In this document: positions 25,373-34,732 of the stretch, piece by piece
Numbering within the stretch: the stretch's first letter is position 1
How the letters are laid out: each line of letters begins with the position of its first letter
Assembly (NCBI GenBank): GCA_964525045.1
Contig: CAZGFD010000014.1
Coordinates: forward strand, 1-64,000
DNA length: 64,000 nt
Reading direction: 5' to 3'
From: G020348185 sp964525045
GTDB lineage: Bacteria > Nitrospirota > Nitrospiria > Nitrospirales > UBA8639
Program-made: the position numbers and the translations under genes
Notes under the pieces: generated by a model
The model's input: the letters and a program-made list of their open reading frames with translations, nothing else
What the model was told of the DNA's origin: nothing
Databases searched by the model: none

Positions 25373-25966
25373 ATGTGGAATGATCCTTTTAAACAGACAA
25401 TAAAAGAAGAAATCTCAACTTGTGGGAGCCAAGCGGGCTCCCACAGGGGAGCAAGGGACCAGTCGGTTCGGAACATGTCATTAGGTTTGATAGGTGTTCT
25501 TGTCAGTCTTGTGACCTGGTTTTCTGTGGTCGAAGCGGCTTCACGCGTGGAAGCTCCGGAATTTGAGTTAGTGACTTTAGATGGAGAAACTTACAGCAAA
25601 ACTTCCTTCCGGGGACAGCCCACCCTCCTGGCATTTTGGGCACCATGGTGCCATTTCTGCCAACAGGAATTACCCATCCTTTCGAAATTTTATCAGGAGA
25701 ATAAACCGGAGCAGCTTCGGGTTTTGACTATTGCCTTTGCAGATACGCGTGTCAATGTCGAGGCCTACGTCCAGGCAAACCCGGAGACGTTTGTCTTTCC
25801 GACGGCCTATGATACCGAGGATCAAGTCGCACAGAAGTTTGGAGTCAGTGCGACTCCGACATTTCTCGTAATGAATGAACAGGGTGAACTAGTTTTGGCA
25901 CATTTTGGTGCGCGGCTGAATCAAAATCCACAGTATCAAGCTTTTCTGAAGAGCTTAAGAAAATAA
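25373..25966 (+). CDS. TlpA/ResA-like membrane-anchored thioredoxin
   Basis: A 197-residue protein with an unusually long hydrophilic N-terminus, one membrane segment (about 36-56) and a thioredoxin fold carrying Trp92-Cys93-His-Phe-Cys96 and the cis-Pro in SATPTFLV. It should be anchored with its redox site in the periplasm and reduce disulfides, for example on apocytochromes. The start with GAGGAGGACAT upstream is used; ATG at 25475 would remove the long N-terminus but lacks a ribosome site. CcdA, its usual electron donor, follows after six bases. Confidence 0.87.
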   Translation: MWNDPFKQTIKEEISTCGSQAGSHRGARDQSVRNMSLGLIGVLVSLVTWFSVVEAASRVEAPEFELVTLDGETYSKTSFRGQPTLLAFWAPWCHFCQQELPILSKFYQENKPEQLRVLTIAFADTRVNVEAYVQANPETFVFPTAYDTEDQVAQKFGVSATPTFLVMNEQGELVLAHFGARLNQNPQYQAFLKSLRK

Positions 25967-25972
25967 TGACCC

Positions 25973-26728
25973 ATGATTGAGTCAACTGAACAGATTCCCC
26001 AAATCACTTTGTTTGCAGCATTTGGAGCCGGGTTGCTGTCGTTCCTTTCCCCATGCGTGCTGCCACTTGTACCCTCGTATATTTCCTATGTCACCGGGCT
26101 ATCCGTTGAACAACTACAACGGTCCACGGAACGAAAACCGTTTCGAAACGCCATCATGCTGAATTCGTTCTTGTTTATCGCGGGGTTTTCATCCATCTTT
26201 TTGGCCATGGGAGCTTCAGCGAGTTGGGTGGGCCAATGGTTAATCGAATATCAGGAGTTCCTTCGGAAGATTGGTGGGTTCTTGATTATTCTCATGGGGT
26301 TTTTTGGGCTCGGTGTGTTTAACGTTGGTTGGTTGGCGACTGACACACGTTTCCACTTTCAAACTCGGCCTTGGGGATATGGCGGGTCGTTTCTTATTGG
26401 TATTGCCTTTGCGGCAGGCTGGACACCGTGTGTGGGCCCCATCCTAGGCACTATTTTATTGTATGCCAGTACATCGGAGACTGTCATGGACGGATTTACG
26501 CTTCTTAGCTTTTACTCGTTGGGTCTAGGGCTCCCACTCTTCGCCGCAGCCCTGGGTCTGGACCGGTTCCTGAGCCATTTCAGGCTGATTCGACCGTATA
26601 TCAAGCCGATCTCGTTTGGAAACGGAGTCTTAGTAGTGGTGGTAGGAATCCTTCTTTTTTCTAACTCTTTCGTGCGGCTCACGAGCTATCTGGAACGTTC
26701 AGGGATCGGATGGTATATCGGGCAATAA
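25973..26728 (+). CDS. ccdA: CcdA-type thiol-disulfide transmembrane protein
   Basis: A 251-residue protein with six hydrophobic helices. The redox cysteines lie in LSFLSPCVLPLVPSYISY (Cys28) and AAGWTPCVGPILG (Cys153), the CcdA/DsbD pattern. It carries electrons from cytoplasmic thioredoxin to periplasmic partners, here most likely the TlpA-like protein encoded just upstream. The many c-type cytochromes in this window would need this cytochrome maturation pathway. Confidence 0.92.
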   Translation: MIESTEQIPQITLFAAFGAGLLSFLSPCVLPLVPSYISYVTGLSVEQLQRSTERKPFRNAIMLNSFLFIAGFSSIFLAMGASASWVGQWLIEYQEFLRKIGGFLIILMGFFGLGVFNVGWLATDTRFHFQTRPWGYGGSFLIGIAFAAGWTPCVGPILGTILLYASTSETVMDGFTLLSFYSLGLGLPLFAAALGLDRFLSHFRLIRPYIKPISFGNGVLVVVVGILLFSNSFVRLTSYLERSGIGWYIGQ

Positions 26729-26847
26729 AAGAAGGCCAACTACCAAAGAATCGATTACCGAATAAAATGGACCTACTGAATCCTGCACCCATCAGGTTAC
26801 TATTTAGGGTACCCATTGGTGATTCCCTCCACAAGGATTGCTCAAGT

Positions 26848-28257
26848 TTAAGAAGTGGTAGAGGAGGTATTTGCTGGATCCTCCGGAGACCAGCCTCCGC
26901 CTAAGGCTTTGTAGAGCTGGACAATGGAGACCAGATACAGCCGATGAGTCGCCGTCAAGGCTAATTCGGCATCGAAAAGAAGTCGCTTGGCAAGAAGCAC
27001 ATCCACATAGCTGGTAATCCCACCCCGATAACGTAAATCTGCAAGGCGTAACGCCGAACGCAACGATGCGACTTGCTCAGCCTGTGCTTCCCGCTGTTCC
27101 CGGGCCGTGCTCACCGCCACTAACGAATCCTCGACTTCCCGAAAGGCTACCAAAACAGATTGCTCGTATTGGGCAATAGCTTGCCGCGCTTGAGCTTCCA
27201 CGGCTTGCTGTTGAAATCCTAAGACTTGGGCGTTGAGGACTGGTGCCATGATCTCAGCACCGAGCTCTCCAAAGTCGGCGGCAGGGGTGATGAGTTTGTC
27301 CAACGATGGGCTCGCGACTCCAAGAAGGCCTGTTAAGCGTAATTTCGGAAATCGTTCAGCCTGGGCAACCCCAATTCTTGCGGTCGCGGCAGCCAGTTGT
27401 TGCTCCGACTGCAGAATATCCGGCCGTCGTTGAAGCAGTTCGGAGGGGAGGCCGGCGGGGACTTCAGGAGGCAAGACTTGTTCAGTGAGCGAATGCCCTC
27501 TGGGGATTTGGATCGGTTCCCGTCCAAGCAGGACACTGAGTTCGTTTTCTTTTTGGACCATCAATCGTTTGAGCTCTGCGACGCGGGCAGCGGCATTGGC
27601 CCGCTCCGATTCGAATTGGTCGACATCCAGTTTGGACGTGATGCCTTTTTCGAGTCTGGCTTGGGCAATTTTTACTGACTCCTTCCAGGAATGATACGTA
27701 CGCCTGGCAATGGCCAGCTGCATATCAAATTGAAGGAGGTCGAAATACGCTTGCGCGACGCCGCTGACAAGCTCCAGAATCACGGCCCGTCGGTTTTCCT
27801 CGCTGGCAAAAAGGTCGGAAAATGCCGCCTCATTTGAACGGCGGATGCGTCCCCAGATATCCAATTCCCAGGAAAGGTTGCCTTGGAGATTGTGGGAAAA
27901 CGGTGTTGGGAAACCGGGAATGCGGGCTCCCCCCCGTCGAACGAAGGGAAGGTTGATCGTACCGCTGAGTTGAGGAATGAAATCCGTACGGGCTATGTAG
28001 GCCCGCGCCTGGAACTCATCAATTCTCGCAACGGCGAGTTGCAGATCCTTGTTTTCCCTTAACGCAATTCGAATAAGCCGGTGGAGTTCTTTGTCACTAT
28101 GGAGTTCCCACCATGGTAAATTGGCAATGGATTCTCCCTCTGTTTCGGCCATGCGAAAGGTCTCGGGGATTGGACCATCGGGACGAGTATAATCCGGCCC
28201 CATCGCACAAGCGGCTGAGAGAAGCAAAAAAGTCACGATTAAAAATCGAACAACCAT
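26848..28257 (-). CDS. RND efflux outer membrane lipoprotein (NodT/OprM family)
   Basis: A 469-residue TolC-like channel. The start at 28257 has AAGGAGGG upstream and gives a lipoprotein signal (VVRFLIVTFLLLSAACAMGPDY). The family opener GPDYTRP is present, as are the two helical repeats with NKDLQLAVARIDEFQARAY and GGITSYVDVLLAKRLLFDAE. It forms the outer membrane exit of the pump encoded upstream (61-base gap to the AcrB-like gene). The operon order is MFP, RND, OMF. Confidence 0.92.
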   Translation of the reverse strand: MVVRFLIVTFLLLSAACAMGPDYTRPDGPIPETFRMAETEGESIANLPWWELHSDKELHRLIRIALRENKDLQLAVARIDEFQARAYIARTDFIPQLSGTINLPFVRRGGARIPGFPTPFSHNLQGNLSWELDIWGRIRRSNEAAFSDLFASEENRRAVILELVSGVAQAYFDLLQFDMQLAIARRTYHSWKESVKIAQARLEKGITSKLDVDQFESERANAAARVAELKRLMVQKENELSVLLGREPIQIPRGHSLTEQVLPPEVPAGLPSELLQRRPDILQSEQQLAAATARIGVAQAERFPKLRLTGLLGVASPSLDKLITPAADFGELGAEIMAPVLNAQVLGFQQQAVEAQARQAIAQYEQSVLVAFREVEDSLVAVSTAREQREAQAEQVASLRSALRLADLRYRGGITSYVDVLLAKRLLFDAELALTATHRLYLVSIVQLYKALGGGWSPEDPANTSSTTS

Positions 28258-28318
28258 ATCACGGCCCTCCTTGAGACAGGGGTTGGTCACTATACGCTTT
28301 GTCCAGCAATATATATTT

Positions 28319-31300
28319 TCAATTTCTTTTTTGATAAGCAAACTTTCCAATCAAGACGAAAAAGAGCGGGACAAATAGAATTGCCAGAAATGTGGCTGCC
28401 AACATGCCGCCAAAAACGCCCGTCCCAATGGATTGTCTGCTTGCCGCCCCAGCTCCGGTTGATAGCACAAGCGGGACCACCCCGAGAATAAATGCCATGG
28501 AGGTCATGATGATAGGACGGAATCGGAGCTTGGCCGCTTCTAGGGCCCCCTCAGTCAATGACATTCCCGCGGAATAGCGTTGATTGGCAAACTCCACGAT
28601 GAGAATGGCATTTTTGGCTGCGAGAGCGATGAGTGTCACTAAACCAATTTGGAAATAGATGTCATTGGTCATCCCTCGAAGCCAGACAGCCGTCAAAGCG
28701 CCAAAAATCCCAAACGGCACGGCTAAAATGACGGCAAAGGGAATTGTCCAGCTTTCATACAAGGCGGCCAGGACCAAAAACACCATTAAGACGCCGAAGG
28801 CAAAGGCGAAGAAAGAGTCATCCCCGGATTTTTGTTCTTGAAAAGACATGCCGCTCCAATCGATGTCATATCCCTGAGGAATGAGGGTTTCATTGGCAAT
28901 GTGCTTAAGGGCCTCAAGTGCTTGCCCGGAACTATATCCTGGAGCGGCACCACCCAACACTAAGGCGGTGTTGAATCCGTTAAAATGGGTTACCGGATCG
29001 GGTCCGCTGTTGAATTCGGTGGAAACGACAGTGTCCAGGGGAATCATTCGGCTGCCTAGGCTATTGGTAGCACGGACATAAATCTTGCTTATATCATCCG
29101 GTCCGGACCGGTATTCCGGCAACGCTTCGGTCTGCACTCGATACACTCGACCAAATTTGACAAAATCGTTGATATATAAATTGCCAAAATACGCTTGGAG
29201 GGTATCAAAGATCTCGGAGATTGGGACACCCAGGGCCTTGGCGTGGTCCCGGTCTACTTGAATGAAGAGCCGGGGTGCGCTCACCCGAAAACCCGTCCCT
29301 GCATTCCCGATGACGGGATGTTCGTTGGCCTTGGCCACAAAATTCTGAGTGGCAGCGGCAAATTTCTGAAAGTCTCCGCCACTGGGGTCCTGCACCTGCA
29401 GGGAAAACCCCCCGGTTGTCCCAAGTCCCCGGATCGAAGGGGCATTAAAGGCGAGTATCAGCGCTTCCGGTATGCGGGCGAATTCCTGAAACGCCGTACC
29501 GATCAGGGCCATCACGTGTTCCTGCGCGTGGGTTCGGTCGTCCCAATGATGGAGCGGAACAAACATGGTCGCCTGATTGGCTCCCCGGGTGTTAAAAATA
29601 AAATTTTGCCCGACGAGGGCATCCGTGGAATGGACAGCGGGATTGGCGAGAAAAAAACGTTCGACTTTTTCTACAACGGCGTCGGTTCGTTCTTTGGACG
29701 CTCCATCTGGGAGTTGGATCATGGTGATAAAATATCCTTGGTCTTCCTCCGGTAAGAAACTTCCTGGTATCGTTTTGAACAAACCAAAGGTTAGACCCAA
29801 CAACATTCCGAACATCACTAAAGACAGGACGGTTCGTTTTTGTAATAGGGCTACCGTTCCGACATAACGAGTCTGCACCCACTCAAAGGACCGGTTAAAG
29901 ACCCGCCAGAACGCTGATTGTGGGCCATGGGAGGATTGAAGGAGCAAGGCGCAGAGAGCGGGGCTCAGAGTCAGGGCCACAACCCCCGAGATCGCAACCG
30001 ATAAGGCGATGGTAATGGCAAACTGTTTGTACAGCTCACCCGTAATGCCTCCTAAAAAGGCTACCGGCACAAAGACCGCCGCTAACACCAACACGCTCGC
30101 AATCACCGGTCCGGTCACTTCATTCATCGCAATTTTTGCAGCCTCCTTGGGTTTTAGTCCATCCTGTGCCATATGCCGGTCGACATTTTCGATCACTAAA
30201 ATGGCATCATCCACGACAATCCCGATGGCCAATACCATCCCAAAGAGGGTGAGGGTGTTGATGGAAAACCCTAAGGCTTCCATGCCGGCAAAGGTCCCGA
30301 TAAGAGAGACCGGCACCGCAACGGCGGGGATTAACGTGGCCCGCCAACTCTGCAAAAAGACATAAACCACCAAAATCACCAGGGCCATGGCTTCAATGAG
30401 GGTTTTCACAACTTCCTTTATAGAGACCTCGATGAATCTCGTAGTGTCGTAAGGCACATCATAGGACACACCGGTTGGAAATCGTGTGGCCAGATTCTCT
30501 ATTTCACTGCGAATCCTTTCAATGGTGTCCAGCGCATTGGCCCCGGGGGAAAGAAGGGTCAAAAGGAACACATTCGGTTTCCCGTTCCATCGCCCTTCCA
30601 GATCATAGGATTGGGCGCCGAGCTCAACCCGTGCAACGTCCTGGAGCCGAACCATGGACCCATCCGGATACGCGCGAACGATCATATTTTCGAATTCTTT
30701 GACCTCACTCATCCGGCCCCGCGTGATAACCGGAATGTTCAGTTCTGTGCCTTTTGGGGCGGGCTCTCGCCCGATTCTTCCGGCAGGGAAATCCCGATTT
30801 TGGTCCCGGACAACCATCGCAATATCCGTAGGGGTGAGGCTGAGTTGGGCCATCCGAGTGGGGTCCAATATTAACCGCATCGAATAATCCTGACCCCCAA
30901 AAATCAAGGCATCTCCTACCCCTTCAAGCCGCTTAATGTTATCCAGTATGTGAAGAATCGCATAGTTTGAGAGAAAAATCGTATCGTGTTGAGGATCATG
31001 AGAACTGAGGGCAATGACCGCCAAAAGGTCCGGCGACGTTTTTTTTACGGTAATCCCCTGACGAATCACTTCATCGGGCAATTGGGGTTCCGCAAGCTCT
31101 TGCCGGTTCTGGGTTTGGACTTGGGCAATATCAATGTCGGTTCCGATTTCAAAGGTCAGCCTCATGGTCATATGACCATCATTCGTACTCGTTGAATCAT
31201 AATAGAGTAGATTGTCGATTCCGGGCAGTTGGATTTCGATAGGTCGAGCCACCGACTCGGCGACGACTTCGGCGCTTGCCCCAGGATAGTCAGCCTCAAT

Positions 31301-31435
31301 CTGTATCATAGGAGGCGTAATTTGTGGAAATTGAGCAATGGGTAAACCCTGTAAGGCCACGAGGCCGATTACGACGATCACGATGGAGAGGACAGAGGCA
31401 AAGATGGGCCGATCGATAAAAAAGTGAGGACTCAT
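28319..31435 (-). CDS. RND multidrug efflux transporter (HAE1, AcrB-like)
   Basis: A 1038-residue RND permease, full length for AcrB. N-terminal FFIDRPIFASVLSIVIVVIG; TM4 has the proton-relay pair in GIVVDDAILVIENV; TM10 has the conserved LAAKNAILIVEFAN. QDYSMRLILDP and PVAFLGGITGELYKQFA are further HAE1 markers. It exports hydrophobic compounds from the inner membrane and periplasm. Start overlaps the stop of the fusion-protein gene (ATGA), so the subunits are translationally coupled. No regulator gene is adjacent. Confidence 0.95.
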   Translation of the reverse strand: MSPHFFIDRPIFASVLSIVIVVIGLVALQGLPIAQFPQITPPMIQIEADYPGASAEVVAESVARPIEIQLPGIDNLLYYDSTSTNDGHMTMRLTFEIGTDIDIAQVQTQNRQELAEPQLPDEVIRQGITVKKTSPDLLAVIALSSHDPQHDTIFLSNYAILHILDNIKRLEGVGDALIFGGQDYSMRLILDPTRMAQLSLTPTDIAMVVRDQNRDFPAGRIGREPAPKGTELNIPVITRGRMSEVKEFENMIVRAYPDGSMVRLQDVARVELGAQSYDLEGRWNGKPNVFLLTLLSPGANALDTIERIRSEIENLATRFPTGVSYDVPYDTTRFIEVSIKEVVKTLIEAMALVILVVYVFLQSWRATLIPAVAVPVSLIGTFAGMEALGFSINTLTLFGMVLAIGIVVDDAILVIENVDRHMAQDGLKPKEAAKIAMNEVTGPVIASVLVLAAVFVPVAFLGGITGELYKQFAITIALSVAISGVVALTLSPALCALLLQSSHGPQSAFWRVFNRSFEWVQTRYVGTVALLQKRTVLSLVMFGMLLGLTFGLFKTIPGSFLPEEDQGYFITMIQLPDGASKERTDAVVEKVERFFLANPAVHSTDALVGQNFIFNTRGANQATMFVPLHHWDDRTHAQEHVMALIGTAFQEFARIPEALILAFNAPSIRGLGTTGGFSLQVQDPSGGDFQKFAAATQNFVAKANEHPVIGNAGTGFRVSAPRLFIQVDRDHAKALGVPISEIFDTLQAYFGNLYINDFVKFGRVYRVQTEALPEYRSGPDDISKIYVRATNSLGSRMIPLDTVVSTEFNSGPDPVTHFNGFNTALVLGGAAPGYSSGQALEALKHIANETLIPQGYDIDWSGMSFQEQKSGDDSFFAFAFGVLMVFLVLAALYESWTIPFAVILAVPFGIFGALTAVWLRGMTNDIYFQIGLVTLIALAAKNAILIVEFANQRYSAGMSLTEGALEAAKLRFRPIIMTSMAFILGVVPLVLSTGAGAASRQSIGTGVFGGMLAATFLAILFVPLFFVLIGKFAYQKRN

Positions 31436-32628
31436 GGCTCCAACTGAGGTTCTTCTCGGGGGGAGTGACTGACAGAGGCGGCTTGCTCTTCAGAGAAAGG
31501 AACTGGCCTCACCTCAGATCCTGCACGAACCCGGTGAAGGCCTTCCACCACGACTTGCTCCCCAGGGTGTAACCCCTGCTCAATGAGCCACTGGTCACCA
31601 TGCCAAAGGGATGTCTGAACATGGCGAAGTTCCGCCCTATTGTCATTGCCGACCACATAGACAAACGATCCTTTCGAGCCCTGTTGAACCGCTCGTTGAG
31701 GGACAAGAATGGCATTGGTGCGGACGTAACCCACAACGCGGACTTTCACAAACTGCCCCGGAAAAAGGTCTGAAAGCCCCAGGTTGTGTTGGGGGTTAGG
31801 GAAGACGAATCGGCCCTGAAGACTCCCTGTTTCGGGACGCATGCCCACTGAAGCAAAATCCAACACCCCTTCGTGCGGATACGTGCTGCCATCCGCAAAA
31901 GTAAGGACCCCTCGAAGTTTGAAAAGGCCCGGTCTTTTCACTTTTTTGGTAGCTAGTTCCCGGTTCCTTCGAAGGATGTAGGTTTCGGGCACGCTGACAT
32001 TGACATACATGGGGTCCAATTGGTGAATTATCGTAAGCAAATCAGTCTGAGCGGAAACCAGTCGTCCTTCGTAGAACCGGCTTTGCTCGATACGACCCGA
32101 GACTGGCGCGGAAATAATGGTATTACTCAGATCGAACTTGGCCTTGATTAAGTTCCCTTTCGCGGCCTCTAATGCCGCACCGGCTGCCAACGTATCCGCT
32201 ACGGCATCGTCTACGGCGTCCTGACTCACGGCTTGTTCCGCCAAAAGCGGCTTGACGCGCGCCAGATCTTGTTTGGCCTGAACTAACCGGGCTCGTGCTT
32301 GGACCACCTGGGCTTTGGCGCTCAAATAGGCTGCCCGAAAGGGAATGGGATCGATGAGGTACAGGCGATCCCCCTTTTGGACATCACGACCCTCGGTGAA
32401 GAAATGTTTTTTGAGAATGCCGGTAACCTGGGATCGAATCTCAACCGGGCGAAAAGCTTCAGTTTGACCGATAAATTCCGGTTCGTCCGGAACAGTTTGA
32501 GTCGTAACCGTGACAACTTGCACTTCTGGGGGTGGGGGGGGAGTTGAAGAGGAAGTAGACTCATCCTGACATCCCATCCCTCCCAGAGCGCCAAGGTAGC
32601 AACCAAGTAGAAGGATTCGTCTCAGCAA
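31432..32628 (-). CDS. RND efflux periplasmic adaptor (membrane fusion protein)
   Basis: An AcrA/MexA-type adaptor of about 398 residues. PVSGRIEQSRFYEGRLVSAQ is the lipoyl half-motif, preceded by a coiled-coil hairpin (RARLVQAKQDLARVKPLL), and GALTFADG-like barrel strands follow. I propose the TTG at 32628: CAGGGG lies seven bases upstream and the product starts with a good lipoprotein signal (LLRRILLLGCYLGALGGMGC). A longer frame reaches 32718, also a TTG. First gene of the pump operon. Confidence 0.88.
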   Translation of the reverse strand: MLRRILLLGCYLGALGGMGCQDESTSSSTPPPPPEVQVVTVTTQTVPDEPEFIGQTEAFRPVEIRSQVTGILKKHFFTEGRDVQKGDRLYLIDPIPFRAAYLSAKAQVVQARARLVQAKQDLARVKPLLAEQAVSQDAVDDAVADTLAAGAALEAAKGNLIKAKFDLSNTIISAPVSGRIEQSRFYEGRLVSAQTDLLTIIHQLDPMYVNVSVPETYILRRNRELATKKVKRPGLFKLRGVLTFADGSTYPHEGVLDFASVGMRPETGSLQGRFVFPNPQHNLGLSDLFPGQFVKVRVVGYVRTNAILVPQRAVQQGSKGSFVYVVGNDNRAELRHVQTSLWHGDQWLIEQGLHPGEQVVVEGLHRVRAGSEVRPVPFSEEQAASVSHSPREEPQLEP

Positions 32629-32942
32629 GGGTTTACCCCTGTATTTCTGACCAACGACGTGATTAAATTCATAGCCCCAAATAGAAATGGCCGAAATAGC
32701 CCAATTGGGTAAGGCCAAAAAGGTATCTTACAGGTTATCATAACTTTCGAGATTGTTATTCAAATATCTGCAGCCTAATAAGCTGAGAGAGGATTCGGAA
32801 GACCATTGGAGAAACCCCACATGGGTTATAAAATTCATGGAAAAGGCAATTGGGGCAATTTTTTTCCATCGTCAAAGACCTTGGCCACCTACCCCCGTTG
32901 CCCAGGGATTAAAAAATAATCCCTGGGAAAAAGGGCGAGCGG
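32629..32942 (-). terminator. Intergenic stretch with a strong hairpin after the monoheme gene
   Basis: CCCAGGGATT (32901-32910) and AATCCCTGGG (32918-32927) make a perfect 10-bp stem with a seven-base AT loop, 16 bases beyond the stop of the monoheme protein gene. The T run lies in the loop, not after the stem, so termination is likely but not textbook. The rest of 32629-32900 holds the pump promoter region; I see no gene. Confidence 0.5.
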
Positions 32943-33749
32943 CTATTGAACGGTAATCGTCTGGACGTCTGAAAATTTCACTCTGCCTGAGTGACCGAGA
33001 AACCCCCCTTTGGGTAGCTTCCGGCCCAATTGCTCAACGGTTCCCAGAGGGGTGGCCATTTCGGTGCCATAGAAGAACACCGCTGCGATCGTGTACGTTC
33101 CTGGATCTACGGGGGCCCGCAAAGCCCATTCGGCTTTCGAGGTGTCAAATTTGTTCTTTTTTAGATCCGGTTTAATCCCGAAAACAATAGCGAAATTGAT
33201 GTTCCCATCCAGTTTGTTATATCGCATGTCATTCCATTTCTTCTGGACTTTGCCATCAGGGCCCGTGATCTTGGGGGGAGACATGATCGTAAACCCTGTC
33301 GAGGGAATCGGACGGGATTGGAACCGCATGTCGTTATCGACGAGCGCCAACCCGACCACCGGCCCAGCCCCGCCCTGAGCGGTCACTTGAACCGAGAAGG
33401 TTTTCCCCGCTTTGACAGTTTTGGGGATTTCCAAGGTGACGTTAGCATTTGCATCCACCTTTTTAATTGCCGCAATCAGTTGCTCCTTTTCTTTAGGTTT
33501 CATGTCTTGGTACGCTTGGGCATTTTTGAAGTCCATGAGGTGCTTGCTTTCGATGGTCCACTGCTCCGCAAACTTTTTCGGATGCTCTGGAAATTGTGCC
33601 GCACTTGTCGAGGCATGACATCCGGCACAATACGGAGCCACATCCGTGGCATACCAAAGGGGACCGTTGGGATAGGCCCAAGCCTTTCCAACAAAACCCA
33701 TTGCGCCAATCATGATGAAAAACACTCCCACGGCTGTGAAATTTTTCAT
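32943..33749 (-). CDS. Exported monoheme c-type cytochrome with beta-sandwich domain
   Basis: A 268-residue protein with a signal peptide (MIGAMGFVGKAWA) and one heme motif, CAGCH, near residue 40 (VAPYCAGCHASTSAAQFPEH). From about 95 on it is strand-rich: VTLEIPKTVKAGKTFSVQVT and PGTYTIAAVFFYG suggest an immunoglobulin-like or reeler-like fold. I know no named family with this layout. AAGGAGGT ribosome site. The pentaheme cytochrome gene is 102 bases upstream on the same strand, so they probably form one electron-transfer unit. Confidence 0.7.
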   Translation of the reverse strand: MKNFTAVGVFFIMIGAMGFVGKAWAYPNGPLWYATDVAPYCAGCHASTSAAQFPEHPKKFAEQWTIESKHLMDFKNAQAYQDMKPKEKEQLIAAIKKVDANANVTLEIPKTVKAGKTFSVQVTAQGGAGPVVGLALVDNDMRFQSRPIPSTGFTIMSPPKITGPDGKVQKKWNDMRYNKLDGNINFAIVFGIKPDLKKNKFDTSKAEWALRAPVDPGTYTIAAVFFYGTEMATPLGTVEQLGRKLPKGGFLGHSGRVKFSDVQTITVQ

Positions 33750-33851
33750 ACGAAACCTCCTTGCCTTGAATTAATAAACGAAATTGAAACTGACTTCACG
33801 TGACATTTTTTCCGTGACTTTTCAATGTAGCGAGCAGAGCGACGGCTCCCC

Positions 33852-34460
33852 CTAATCAAACATGGTGGTATGACAGCGTTTACATATCGGAATCACCTGA
33901 TCCTCAATGAGAAATTGCAATTTGGGATTGCCATCTGGATGCGCTTGATGACATTCAGCACATTGAATCGACAAATTGGCATGGGGGGTTAAATCATGGT
34001 ATTTGGTCGAATACGAACCCTTGGGGACCATATCCTTACGGTGACATTTCAAACAGGTCTCATTGCTCAAGGGAAACCGCAGGTGCTTCGGTTCTTTGTG
34101 AAGCCCTACGAAATAGACCAAGGTGTCAAAGCCCGCAATAGTCAACACCCCCAGTCGTTCCCACACCCCCTCACCTTTATGACAATCGATACACCGCACC
34201 CCCTTTGGCGAATGATGTTTCGCGGCCAGACTGACTTGCTCGGAAATGGGCGCGGTAAATTCCTTGTACTTCTTTTCATGCAAGTGACAGGCAATACAAA
34301 AGGTATCCCGTTTTTCCAAACTGTACACAACCTTGTCTACTACGATGAACCCGGGAACCGGAAGGATCAAAAGTAGTAGAATTCCTAGCATCCAATAACG
34401 TAGGGGGATTTTCCGACTCATCCTTTTATCTATACGGTAAATTCTTAATTGAAAAACCAT
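33852..34460 (-). CDS. NapC/NirT-type membrane-anchored pentaheme cytochrome c
   Basis: About 202 residues. One N-terminal membrane helix (YWMLGILLLLILPVPGFIVV) and five CxxCH motifs: CIACH, CIDCH, CLKCH, CAECH and CKRCH. NapC/NirT/NrfH proteins have four, so this is a five-heme variant. Expected to oxidise quinol and pass electrons to a periplasmic partner, plausibly the monoheme protein downstream. The ATG at 34460 is used because GGAGGGG lies directly upstream; that site is inside a perfect hairpin. ATG at 34421 is an alternative. Confidence 0.85.
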   Translation of the reverse strand: MVFQLRIYRIDKRMSRKIPLRYWMLGILLLLILPVPGFIVVDKVVYSLEKRDTFCIACHLHEKKYKEFTAPISEQVSLAAKHHSPKGVRCIDCHKGEGVWERLGVLTIAGFDTLVYFVGLHKEPKHLRFPLSNETCLKCHRKDMVPKGSYSTKYHDLTPHANLSIQCAECHQAHPDGNPKLQFLIEDQVIPICKRCHTTMFD

Positions 34461-34493
34461 GAAGCCCCTCCTCGAAATGTAAAGAGGGGCTTC
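34461..34493 (-). promoter_or_regulatory. Hairpin enclosing the ribosome binding site of the pentaheme gene
   Basis: GAAGCCCCTC and GAGGGGCTTC (34484-34493 and 34461-34470) form a perfect 10-bp stem with a 13-base loop immediately before the ATG at 34460. The GGAGGGG ribosome site lies in the arm next to the start codon and would be hidden when the stem forms. It could act as a translational switch; it could also end an upstream transcript, but no T run follows. Confidence 0.55.
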
Positions 34494-34732
34494 ATTTACC
34501 AATTTGTGGGAGATTTAATAATCCAGGGAATTGCGTGGTCCTATGAAATTTTGGGTAGATAAATCATTAATTTCTTGTTGGGGTCATTACCCCCAGTCAG
34601 ATTAATGCTACCTAAAGCAAAAAAAAATCCCATCACAACTTTAAAGGTGTGACCATTACAGGTCAGACGATCAAGGGGGTCCCCACTTAAACCTAAAGAA
34701 GTGCCCCCCAAGACAGGCAAGTAGGGGTGTTC

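Noticed and set aside
29195..29755. Plus-strand 186-codon frame inside the RND transporter gene
   Set aside because: Antisense to the AcrB-like coding sequence, with no independent support.
33820..33850. GTAGCGAGCAGAGCGACGGCTC as another GTAG-headed repeat
   Set aside because: Stem is short and imperfect (GAGC/GCTC), and the CATCT loop region of the family is missing.
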